The position numbers and the translations under genes were made by a program. Below are positions 1 to 9,567 of a DNA stretch of 31,499 nucleotides, one piece after another. Origin of the DNA: Purshia tridentata (Eukaryota; Streptophyta; Magnoliopsida; Rosales; Rosaceae). The stretch's first letter is position 1. Every line of letters begins with the position of its first letter. The DNA lies in NCBI GenBank assembly GCA_003254885.1, contig QANT01002222.1, positions 1 to 31,499 of the forward strand. Reading direction: 5' to 3'. The notes beneath the pieces are model-generated. The model was given only the letters and a program-made list of their open reading frames with translations, had not been told where the DNA came from and made no database searches.

Positions 1-44
1 CGTCGATCATCATCAATGGATGTTGGGGTGGGGTCATATATATA

Positions 45-445
45 CAGGAAGGCTACAATGTGGGAATCTCACAAATTTCTAATTTGTGGAATCCCATTGT
101 GGAGCCCACACTAGTTGTTTTATATCGATGCGAACCGTTCATTTTTTACATCTCCATTAATAGATCATCCTTGCAAAAAATTAGCCAAATCGGAAACCAT
201 TTGCCTATTTAACTTTGACCAAACACATGAACGAACCAAATATTTTTTATGAAACCGTCTACTTGTTTAGTCAAAGTTAAATAGGCAAATGGCTTCCGAT
301 TTGGCTAATTTTTTGCAAGAATGATCTATTAATGGAGATGTAAAAAATGAACGGTTTGGATCGATACAAAACAACTCGTGTGGGCCCCACAAAGGGAATC
401 CCACAAACTAGAAATTTGTAGAATTCCCACATTGTAGCCTCCCTG
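45..445. mobile_element. Foldback MITE, Mutator-like candidate
   Basis: The two ends are inverted copies: CAGGAAGGCTACAATG at the left and the complement of CAGGGAGGCTACAATG at the right. The complementarity runs inward over nearly the whole element, for example the block around 150-215 pairs with 275-340, leaving a loop of roughly 50 nt near 220-270. There is no coding capacity. The flanks, CATATATATA on the left and CATATATACT on the right, share their first 8 bases and could be an imperfect 9-10 bp target duplication, but both lie in AT repeats. The internal stretch (AACGGTT, GATCATCCTTGC, GGAAACCATTTGCC) resembles the element at 6179-6549, so the two are probably related. Transcripts would fold into a long hairpin. 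Confidence 0.78.
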
Positions 446-2076
446 CATATATACTAATTTCTTTCTTTAATTAATTGATCGATGTAGTTAAAGTATACTA
501 AACGTATGTATTTCTCTCTTTCTTCTAATAGGTTAAACATGTGTTTGTTTGATCTCATCACTTCTTGTGTTGTATGTTGATATATTTCATATGTTTCCCA
601 TTAACTTCAATTATCGCTGACTTTTTCGTTCTTGACAAGCAATTAAATCACTCTTATGTGTATAGGAAAATGACTGATCATTAGAATTAAAAAAAAAAAT
701 TTCACGCACACATATTAGATATATAGTGACTTTTTAGTAAAAATAATATTCCCTATATATTCATCATTATCGGTATCGTTTGAGATTTTAACATGCATGT
801 ATCGCAAAAACATAAATATTTTTTTAATTAAAATGGCAAAGAAAAATGAGGTTATCATAAAGAGACTTTAAACATGAACAAGAATATATATTGATCAGTG
901 CAATCACTTTCAATTGTAAAGTTTAAGGGACAAAATATTCATTCAGTTGATAGCTAGCTAGGTTCATCTCAAAGATCCAATCATTGCATGCCAAAAGAAG
1001 ATTCAAATTTGAATTCACCAATCAATTTTTAATAAAGGCTCGAGGAGAGTAGTGAAAATGATGAAGCAAAGCCCATTTATTGGTACTACTACTACTACTA
1101 CCTAGCTTTTCTCTCAACATGCAACTACTTTTGCATGCATGTTCATTGAGTAACGCATCTTCTAATTAATTAATTAATTTGCTCACGCGCGCTGGCTACA
1201 TGCTTTTGCTTTATTTTCTAGGCAACCAAACACTAATTGATGCATCGGATCGAATCCAACACGTACTGCGATAATATTGATGGAATAATTTCCTAAAATT
1301 AATAAGTATGAGAATTAATTCTAAGTTACGTGTTTATATATGCTTGGAACCTTCTTGGTAATAAATTTAATACTTCACTATTAATTGAAGTGGGATTTCC
1401 ACCACCATGATTTTTTCTTTCCATTTTTTAAAATGATTTGTAAAGTGGGGTTACCCACAACATGTACGATTACTTTTACGTGGCTGCTGATCTCATTTTT
1501 CAAGCAGCTTTAATTACTTTGGTTTTAAAGTCTCTCTTAAAATAGAATTATTTATTCAATATATAATAAAATGAGGGTATAGGAACATAATCTCTGTTAC
1601 ATAATCAAATTATAAGGAATCTGTGTGCTAATGCAAAAGATTAGATATGGTGGATAAGGCACTTGAGTGAGGTTTAAAGAGTGAGCCACTTCATATAATT
1701 AATTACGTATCTCCCCTCTATTTTAATATTAAATCAAAGGCTGTGTATTAGTAATCTAGCTAGCTAATAATCATCAACCAAATAAAGGATCTGCGTAGGG
1801 GCCATGCATGCACCTAATTAATAAATTAAAATTAATTGAGTGGAAAATGGTTGGAATCTAAGGTCACAACGACATGTTTGGCTCCTCTCCAATATTTAGG
1901 TGTTTGATCATGAGGATCAACTAGAAGAAAAGGGATGCAATAGAAAAGCATAATCTTCATTATGCCTAGCTTGTTAGCTAGGCCTAGCCAAAAGACATGA
2001 CTAACATTACTCAAGTAGAATGATGGGCATATATGCAAATATGATATCATGATGATATGATTAGTATATATGATAA
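446..2076. other. Noncoding AT-rich intergenic DNA
   Basis: No coding region is supported here. The stretch has simple-sequence patches such as the ATTA repeat near 1165-1181 and a short ACT repeat near 1087-1101. The one open frame of about 70 codons (1832-2050, minus) has no recognisable domain. Confidence 0.5.
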
Positions 2077-2193
2077 TGAAAGAATCAAGTTATCCATCCA
2101 AAAACCAATTGATAATGGGAGAAGTACGCAGTTCAAACCCTTATAAGCTACTAGAAAGACCCTCATATTTTCAATGTGAAATTTCTCTCAACA
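2077..2193 (-). repeat. TRIM 3' LTR
   Basis: On the minus strand it starts TGTTGAGAGAAAT like its partner and ends TTCA at 2077. It is about 9 bp longer because of an extra segment near 2087-2095. Confidence 0.78.
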
Positions 2194-2297
2194 CGCTCCC
2201 AAACGTATGGCGTCATTTTAAGCCTAACACGTGAACAATTTATATTAGGTGACATGAGAGCATGTGTGGCTGTTTGGAAGTATCAAGTGGACAACCT

Positions 2298-2309
2298 GCT
2301 CTGATACCA
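2298..2309 (-). other. Primer-binding site (initiator tRNA-Met type)
   Basis: The minus strand reads TGGTATCAGAGC directly after the LTR end CA. This is the usual primer-binding site of plant copia elements and TRIMs. Confidence 0.85.
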
Positions 2310-2417
2310 TGAATGAATCCATTCCAAACTAATTGACAATAAGAGTAGTAGCTCAAACCCTTATAAGCTAGCCACTAGTAAGGCCCTCACATTTTCAATA
2401 TGCGATTTCTCTCAACA
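2310..2417 (-). repeat. TRIM 5' LTR
   Basis: On the minus strand it starts TGTTGAGAGAAAT and ends TTCA, immediately before the primer-binding site. It is 108 bp, against 117 bp for its partner, with several substitutions and small indels, so the insertion is not recent. Confidence 0.8.
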
Positions 2418-5229
2418 ATTAAATGGTAGAGCTATTATTTGACTCCCACGCTCATGAAAAACGTTTGACTTAATTAATTTTGTTCGAATCGTAAACTTTA
2501 ACCAACTGAAAATAATGAAAAGACTTAAAATCTTATATATTGTGACGCAAATTTTAGAATTTCTTATGTGTGATTCTATACTTTCAATATAGACACATTA
2601 ACCGGTGGGCCTTTTTCTTAGTGTTTTTCTTCGGACCTCATCATGTAACTTCCTTTCTATAGATTAATAGTGGGCACTTAAAATATGCAATATTATAATT
2701 AAGGGTATGGATAAATTAATTAAAGTGATATAAACATATGATATATCATATGGCATATCTTGAGCTTAAGTTTCGGTATCACATCATATATATTATAATA
2801 TATGCAAGGGAAAACATGCAACTAACTAAGCCTAAAATACAGAGCTAGCGAGATACGTTATGTAAGCATATGAAATGGCAATATAAAATTGATGCATAAG
2901 GTGACATAAGAATGCACATAAATGAAATTCCAAACGCTATGGGCTAAAGCAGCAAAGTTTTAGTAGATAAGACTAAGACTATACATTTCTGAGAGAGTGA
3001 CACAATCTGATGAGTCTACATATATATACCAATAACACGCAAAGGAGTACTTGAAAGCAAAGATTGTGTTTACAATATTCCCAAGAAAAACTAAAGTAAG
3101 AAAACTCCACTCGAAAACCCTAAAAAGGGACTCATAAGATGACAACAAAGCTAGCTATACCTCTATAAAGAAGCACAATAATTGTCCGCATTAGAAATAT
3201 TTAAAGTGGTAACAAGTTTTTTATTAGCTTAATTTAATTTATAATATCCAAGCCAAAGTAGAGCAGGTGTTCTTGGTGTGTCATGAAGACCCACAATTGA
3301 TAAAAGATCAATTTAAGAAGTCTTGTCAGGAAGAAAATGATGAAAACTGCACCATTTAGCGAGTTCTCAATAAGAAGGTTAATTGGCTGGCTAATTTTCA
3401 TCGCGTCATCGGGTAAATTCTGTTTAATTAACATATTAATGATTAATTGATTGTTAATTTTGATATCGGCATATATATATACCTGTATGGTGATTAGAGT
3501 TTAATTATTTGATTAATATAGTATATAGTACATGAAACTATCATTGCCCTTTTATAGGAATTAAGAGCTAAATAATGCATGAAACACAACGTAACAGGCC
3601 AAAAAGGAACATATATATGGACCATGATGAAAGGAACACATTTTTCGTTTTAGCAGAAACTTGAGTCTGCATCTCCTACTGTGATATGAGCTACAGCTTT
3701 ATTTTTATTTGTGCAATTTTAATTCTTGAAGCGTCAATTTAATAAGGAGCGTGGCTAATTGATCGATATTCTGAAAAATATGAAAAATAATTTATTTCCA
3801 TCCGATTACGTCTACACTTATTATATTTATATCTCTTTCAGTATTTATTAGATCATATGATAAAAAATGTGAACAAAATAAATTCGTGTATAGACTTGAA
3901 ATATACGTACATGAAGGTTCAATGATTGAGTGGTTCCAGAAAATGAAAGAAAGCAATCAAAGACCTGACTGCCTGAGCCAATAAAAATTGGAGCCAACTG
4001 AGTAAAGTTGGCCAAGTTCCCAAGTAGCTAAGAGAAGCTACGTACATTAATTCGATCTTAATAGAAAGGTTGTGAATTATAGGAGAGATGGAGTCCTAGT
4101 CCAAGCCAGCTTTGCTATATCTGACAGGACCAACTCATGCATATGCACAGGATCAAGTAATAAAGATTATGATCGATGTGGTCCAATGGGGAAATGGCCC
4201 CTTTTGATCGATTTCCATATGCTTTTGATCCTCTAAAACAATAAATTAAAAAGCACAACAAAAGCTGAGGTATTTTGGCTCAATCTAGCTACCACAAAAA
4301 ACCAAACAAGCCACAGAAATATTCAACTGTGTCAAGGAGGGTCCAACCACTGAGGTACACACCGTACACGGCAAACCATCTTTTTCTCTATTTTCTAGTT
4401 ATTTCCCAAGAAAATGTTAATTGTTGTATATTTAATTCCCAAAAATCACAAATATATCATTCTTATGTGACCACTCACGGTAAAAAAAGACATTCAATTT
4501 CATGAAGGTTTTTCTCCGTTACTAAAAAGAGAATAATAAATTGAATATTTCTGCTAGCTTTCCAAGTTCAACTGCTATATCATATCCAAATATCCAATTA
4601 GTGGCCACTGATTTGGATAATGATAGATGAAAAATTCAATTGTGCAATCAGAACAAGCATTAGTAAAAATCAAGTAAAGGACACTAGCTAGCTTGAACAT
4701 GTATATATACATGATATGATGATAATATATGTCTATATATATATGGTGGCTCCCACAGTCCCCACTCCTATAATTTCGTCGAAGAATCATTTGGAGCATA
4801 ATACGTCGACGTAATGCCATGTCAACATCGACTTGAAATAATGTTCTTGCTTCACATGACAATGGGGCAGTTTAGTTGGAAATTAATGGTGGTCCTCCAA
4901 TTAATATTGATTACAAATTCTTTCAGCTCACGGTTTCGCTGATCAAACTTCTCATTCCTATTGGCTATATATGCACTAATTGAATTCTAGATGTGCCCCA
5001 TTATTTATTTTTTTCTGTAGTTAGTGGCTATATATACTTTGTGATTGCTTTGTGGGAAAACCGGTCAAAAGAGCTAGGGTAGTTCTTCTTTCAGATTTTA
5101 CAAAAGTGGTAACATTATGCTAGGTTATTTCCTCCATAGGTCATAGCTCAAGGAACAAGCACTTTTACCCTTTTTGCAGGCACTAGAGGATAAGAAAGCA
5201 TCTGAAATCCTGGAAAATGTACATGTGAT
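2418..5229. other. Noncoding AT-rich intergenic DNA
   Basis: Short open frames here (2960-3148, 3234-3434 and 4575-4862 on minus; 4275-4505 on plus) lack domains, recognisable splice structure or coding-like composition. I see no RNA gene or clear transposon end in this stretch. Confidence 0.45.
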
Positions 5230-5366
5230 GTCCGGCCTAGGACTGGAATTTTTAACCGAATAAACAGAAATTGATTCGGTTTTTTTTTTTTCAATTTTTC
5301 GCTATTGGTTGATGAACCGAATCGAACCGATAAATGGCAATTATATTTTAAAAATATTTTTAATAC

Positions 5367-5716
5367 TAAATACCACTTGAACTATAGGAGGTGTGCTTCC
5401 GTACCATCTAAACTTTTTTTTTTTACTATTTACCACATGAAGTTATCAATATGTGCCAATGTGGCACCTCCAATCAATTTTTTTGTTAAATCATTAATTT
5501 TTTTCTCAAACTTTCTAATAGCCCTCAAGCATAACAAAGAAAAACAAAAATTTTTTAAGGACAAATTAGGAAGTTTGAGAAAAAAGTTGATGATTTAACA
5601 AAAAAATTGACTGGAGGTGCCACATTGGCACATATTGATAATCTTAAGTGGTAAATAGTAAACAAAAAAATTTGGGTGGTACGGGAGCACAACTCCTATA
5701 GTCCATGTGGTATTTA
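5367..5716. mobile_element. Foldback MITE nested in the hAT-like element
   Basis: The left end TAAATACCACTTGAACTATA (5367) is the inverted copy of the right end, which reads TAAATACCACATGGACTATA on the minus strand (from 5716). Arms of about 155 bp pair almost throughout (for example the GTGGCACCTCCA block near 5461 with its complement near 5612), leaving a loop of about 45-50 nt near 5515-5565. No target duplication could be fixed. The open frame 5305-5598 is only this arm read through and has no protein meaning. Confidence 0.75.
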
Positions 5717-5740
5717 CGTAAAAAAGCCTATTTAATATTT

Positions 5741-5813
5741 ATCTCTCTCTCTCTCTCCCCTTTTTCTTCTCAGTCACTTTCTCACTCCTCTCCCTCCCTC
5801 TCTCTCTCTCTGC
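5741..5813 (+). repeat. CT-rich low-complexity tract
   Basis: Runs of CT dinucleotides interrupted by CCC, TTTTTCTTCTC and similar. It makes the overlapping open frames (5705-5941, 5838-6026) rich in Ser and Leu, so they are not evidence of a gene. Confidence 0.8.
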
Positions 5814-6136
5814 AAAAGCAAAACCCATCACTAATTCATGCAACCACCATCAAAACCATCTCCACCCATCATCATCGTCTCTCTCTCTCCCATTCACGCT
5901 TCTCTCGCTGCTCTAGCTCTGCCTCCCTCTCTTTCGGCTAGTAGTTCCATATTCGAATTCGACTTCCACCGATCGAAACCAACCGAAACTAAAACAGTCG
6001 GTAAACAACAATCAACAGTTCGGTAGCATTTCCATTTTGTGCCTTTCTGCCGGAATTGGTTCGGTGGTCGGTTCCGGCCTTACAGCTCGATTACGAAACC
6101 AATTCCACCCCTAGTTTGGCCTACGGTAAAGTTGTC

Positions 6137-6698
6137 TAGAGTCTTTACAATTCGGCTCATATAAGAGGATTTAATATAGGAGAATTAAGGATCTGTGGTA
6201 TCCTATTTTTGACACAATATTTTTTTAGGGCCCACTCCGTATATGATTTTAAAGTTCCGAATGGTCTTATTTTTAGATATTCATTAAAAGATCATCTTTA
6301 CAAAAGATTAGATAAATTGGAAACCATTTACCTATAAAGATTAAATGGTCAACCTTTCAAGTGTTTTTTTGTTGACCATTTAATCTTTGTAGATAAAAGG
6401 TTTCTGATTTATTTATTTTTTTCAAGATGATTCATTAATGGAGAAATAAAAAATAAACAGTTCAGATTGTTGAAATCTTATATAAAGTGGCCCAATTGAA
6501 TATATTGTGTCAAGACTTTTTGAAAAATAAGATGCCACGGATTTGCCCCTTTAATATAAGGGAAAATGAAGAACAACACATTTAGTAATTGGATTTAACA
6601 TGATTATGATGTTAATTAATAATGTATTAAAATAAATCTAACCCTTAAATGTATTGTCCCTCGTGTTAGTTCCTTATATGAGCCGAATTGGAGTCTCT
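6137..6698. repeat. Outer inverted repeat pair around a MITE
   Basis: CAATTCGGCTCATATAAG (6148-6165) occurs inverted at 6673-6690, and the similarity extends outward to AGAGTCT on the left and AGAGACT on the right. The arms are about 28 bp and enclose 560 bp. The smaller foldback 6179-6549 sits inside, close to the left arm, which suggests an older element interrupted by a younger one. Confidence 0.6.
6179..6549. mobile_element. Foldback MITE with perfect 9-bp target duplication
   Basis: The 9-mer TTTAATATA stands on both sides (6170-6178 and 6550-6558). The enclosed 371 bp folds back on itself: GATCTGTGGTATCCTATTTT near the left end pairs with the complement of GATGCCACGGATT at the right, TGACACAATAT pairs with ATATTGTGTCA, and GATTAAATGGTCAACC (6338-6353) pairs with the complement near 6375-6391. 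A 9-bp duplication is typical of Mutator-like elements. The interior (AAAGATCATCTTTACAAAAG, GGAAACCATTTACC) resembles the element at 45-445. No coding capacity. Confidence 0.75.
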
Positions 6699-7065
6699 AA
6701 TATTCAGTATTTGATCTCAAGATTTATTTGGAATAATGAAAACTCTTTACGATTTATAATTTTTCGGTATAAAATCTTATGATAAACTCAAGATACGTAC
6801 AACTGTACAATATCAATATCTGGTGATTGCATCATTTGTTTTGCTTTATGTATATGTTAATTTGCTTTCATTTTGTTGCAGAAATTGTGAATGAAGTTGC
6901 AAGGTAACCAAAACATCCATATTCTGGAAGTAAAAAAAACTGATGGTAAGAACTTTTTTATATTTGATTCACCAAGTATTTTGAGGTATAATGGCATTGA
7001 AAAGGCATCAAAAATTTTTTTATTTTAATCTGGGAACAATACACAAGTTGAAAACTTCTTAGGAA

Positions 7066-7194
7066 ATGAAACCGTGCAGGGCCATTGGTGAGTATTGGAA
7101 TTTCCCTATTGTGCTTCGCGAACCAAACAGTGTACCTCAAAAGGAATTTGGCCCATATATTGCTCATGCAATAGCAGCACAAAGAAGATATTAA
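7066..7194 (+). CDS. Possible last exon or remnant of an unrecognised gene
   Basis: A 42-residue frame starts at ATG 7066 and ends in TAA at 7192-7194. Its composition is protein-like (it includes EYWNFPIVLREPNSVPQ and ends AHAIAAQRRY), unlike the low-complexity frames around it. An upstream in-frame TAG overlaps a possible splice acceptor (CTTCTTAG at 7055-7062), so this could be a terminal exon. About 40 nt further upstream, in another frame (about 6891-7028), another coding-like run contains ILEVKKTDGKNFFIFDSPS. A T-rich tract ending TTGTTGCAG (to about 6881) would suit an acceptor for it. I cannot name the family. It may be a decayed gene fragment, a captured fragment or chance. Confidence 0.3.
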   Translation: MKPCRAIGEYWNFPIVLREPNSVPQKEFGPYIAHAIAAQRRY

Positions 7195-8045
7195 ATTTCA
7201 GTTCTTATGAATGTGAGAGAGAGCGAGAGAGCAAACAAAAAACCACTCAAAAAGAATGAGTTAAGGCAAAGGCACCAATAAGCAAAGAAACTAGAAATTC
7301 TTGGATTAGAATTTAGATGTAATGTATATATGTGGAGGATGAGTCAGTAATCGTTCAGTAAGAGGACTAGTGACCAAAAGAAAACAAAAGGGTCCAGAGC
7401 ACTTTGCCTCCTGGTGGCAGACACATGGCACAAATGGTTGGCCATACGACACAGGTGCACCAGTCCCATGGCCCTACCACCAATACCTTTTGTACATCCC
7501 ACAACCAAACCTCTTCCAGTCTCTATAGTCTGTACTGCTTAGACCCTACTGCCCTACAGGATAACTGTCTTTTTCTTTCTCTCTTGCTTTGCCTTTTGTT
7601 TGGTTACTCAGAAAAGGCTGGAATTGCAAGGAGGATTTTAGGCCAGTAATTTTGGTTGGTATGATTTCTACAAATAGCATCAAAAAGTAACTTGTGTGGT
7701 TGCATATCTACCATTTGTTACCAAATAGTCCACAAAATACAAGCCACTTTTGCTTTATCCTTCCTGGAAATTTCTTTGTGGAAGCAATTTTATTATTTCA
7801 GCCAACAAATTCCACCCTAATATTAAATAGCTCAGCAGTTTCTTCCACTACACGACTCCCTTTTTAGAGATATGCTTCAATTCCAAATGTTGTTTATAGT
7901 CAAGGAAACTACTAAAGCTTTTTCTTCAATTTGGCAGCAGAATTGGGCAAGAAAGGTTCATTTGTCAGCAATTTCATTGCATTTGTGTATGGTAGTGTTC
8001 TCAGTTCTGCCTCCTACGAATTGCACAACCTTCACCAATTCCAAA
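7195..8045. other. Noncoding intergenic DNA
   Basis: Open frames 7404-7649 and 7872-8057 show no domain and no supporting splice structure. No repeats with clear ends were seen. Confidence 0.4.
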
Positions 8046-8416
8046 GGCTCTGTTTGATTCAAGTTTTGATAAGTACATGGAAGGAATGAAACCTTTGCTG
8101 GAGCTTGAGTTTTGTTTTCCCATTTTGAGAAAGTATTTATTGTTTATTTTATTTACTAAATTAACTTTAATATTTTATTAAATTAATTAAAATTAATATT
8201 ACTTTTGTTTAATAAATAAAGATATAATAAAAAAACTAAACAAATTTTATTTTCTATTCCTATATAAACCAAGCAAAGAAATGAAAATAAACAGTGAATT
8301 ATTAGTTTATTTTTTCAATATTATCAAATGAAGGAAAATATAATCATACATTCCATTTCCTATAAAAAAAGAATAAGAATTGATTTTCAAAGAAATCAAG
8401 TGAATCAAACAGGCCC
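8046..8416. mobile_element. Tourist-like (PIF/Harbinger) MITE candidate
   Basis: The left end GGCTCTGTTTGATTC (8046-8060) matches the inverted right end (8402-8416, reading GGGCCTGTTTGATTC). This GGGCC-TGTTTG form is common in plant Tourist-like elements. The interior is very AT-rich and has no transposase. A clean TTA or TAA target duplication is not visible (CAA flanks are possible), so the classification is tentative. Confidence 0.5.
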
Positions 8417-9484
8417 AAGAGTAAAAGCCCAGTTTTTTTCTCATCCTTGGCCTGCTCATGTGGCAATATCAAAACACCTGGGAGCCTTCTATAAAACCAA
8501 TGATGGATCCACTCAGTGGACCCAGCACCCAGAAAAAAAAATATCTCTCTGTGACCTTGGAATTGGATGCACTTTACAGGGAATTAAAAGAAAACTGCTA
8601 ATTAAGAACAAAAACAATGGAAACCAATGTGAACATTGCCCCTTCTCTGGAAAACTCGAAAACGGGAAACTCATCTCCATCTCTAGCAGAGCAACTTTTA
8701 AATCTTTCGGGTTTTTCATTTCAAACTTTTTGAATCAAAAATGGGAATGTCATCTCCATCTCTAGCGGAGCATGCTGCATGAATAATGGAAAGTTTTGGA
8801 TTTTTCTTTTTGGATGCTGGGTGCCCTAAGGAGATCTGTGGGTGCACATAAAGTCCCAGAAAACTAATATCCCAATCCAATAACCCGAAAGCATTCAGCC
8901 CAAAAAAGAACAAACATAAAATCCTGAAACCAGGACTAGTGTAATCTATTTCCTTTAGAAAATCCATTCAAGGCAACAAAAACCACCACCTGGGTTAGGA
9001 AAGGTAATGAGGTAGCTGTCAGAGATTGTCGGTCATCACCCTGTTACTCTCAGAGTTTAAAAATCAACCACGTTAACACAATAAACTGGAATATTGACAT
9101 TTAAAGGAATATCTAGTTGAACAATTAGGGAATTCTTGTATTTTTTGCTAACAAAAATAACCATGATTTTCATTAAGCAATGATGGCAAACAATGTCACA
9201 TGGGTTACTCATACATGCTGCATATCACACTCCCAATTAATCAATATATAATACGAGGTATTATGCAAATGACCTAACAAGGGCTATCAAACGTAAACAG
9301 AAGGGATGACCAATTCTACATAATTAAACAAGATAGAGAGTGACACCAGTGAAAGTTTATCCACTTGGAACCAAGGTTGTAAATAAAATCACTACTCATA
9401 AATGACTTTGAAATACACATGTATTTAGAAAAGCAGTAAATCTGAATAGCTCGACATCAGCTGATACATTTGCTAGACTGATCA
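8417..9484. other. Noncoding DNA downstream of SmE
   Basis: It contains an imperfect direct repeat, CATCTCCATCTCTAGC, near 8672 and again near 8751 (79 bp apart), and a short inverted match between CAGCACCCAG (8523) and CTGGGTGC near 8817. The 3' part should include the SmE 3' untranslated region, but I cannot place the poly(A) site. Frames 8328-8765 and 8513-8719 overlap each other and are not supported as genes. Confidence 0.4.
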
Positions 9485-9525
9485 TCATTTCCCCCTGGGA
9501 TTTAAAAAAAAAGAAAAGAGGTTGT

Positions 9526-9567
<42 letters not shown>

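Larger units (their letters stand above)
2077..2417 (-). mobile_element. TRIM (miniature LTR retrotransposon), complete structure
   Basis: Two direct repeats, each bounded by TG and CA, lie at 2077-2193 (117 bp) and 2310-2417 (108 bp). They share long blocks such as TCAAACCCTTATAAGCTA and end in TTTCTCTCAACA. Directly next to the 2310-2417 copy is GCTCTGATACCA (2298-2309). On the minus strand this reads TGGTATCAGAGC, the standard primer-binding site matching plant initiator methionine tRNA. The element therefore reads on the minus strand: 5' LTR 2417-2310, primer-binding site, 116-bp internal region, 3' LTR 2193-2077. A short purine-rich stretch (TTTGGGAGCG) just before the 3' LTR may be the polypurine tract. 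It has no gag or pol and must have been mobilised in trans. The flanking 5-mers (GATAA, ATTAA) match only partly. Confidence 0.85.
5238..6113. mobile_element. Non-autonomous hAT-like element
   Basis: The left end TAGGACTGGAATT (5238-5250) and the inverted right end (6101-6113, reading TAGGGGTGGAATT) agree at 11 of 13 positions and look like plant hAT termini. The flanking 8-mers are GTCCGGCC (5230-5237) and GTTTGGCC (6114-6121): the right size for a hAT target duplication, with the two mismatches both C versus T. AACCGA-type motifs are clustered near both ends (5254-5330 and about 5970-6075), as expected for subterminal transposase-binding repeats. There is no transposase. The interior contains a foldback element (5367-5716) and a CT-rich tract, so its present length of 876 bp includes a nested insertion. 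Confidence 0.65.

Noticed and set aside
4575-4862. 95-codon open frame on the minus strand
   Set aside because: Runs through AT microsatellite (repeated Tyr/Ile/His/Met); no family resemblance.
5705-6026. Overlapping Ser/Leu-rich frames
   Set aside because: They come from the CT-rich tract in two frames at once.
8328-8765. 145-codon open frame on the plus strand
   Set aside because: No domain, no signal or membrane segment of note, Asn/Lys-rich composition typical of AT-rich noncoding DNA, and it begins inside the right end of a Tourist-like element.
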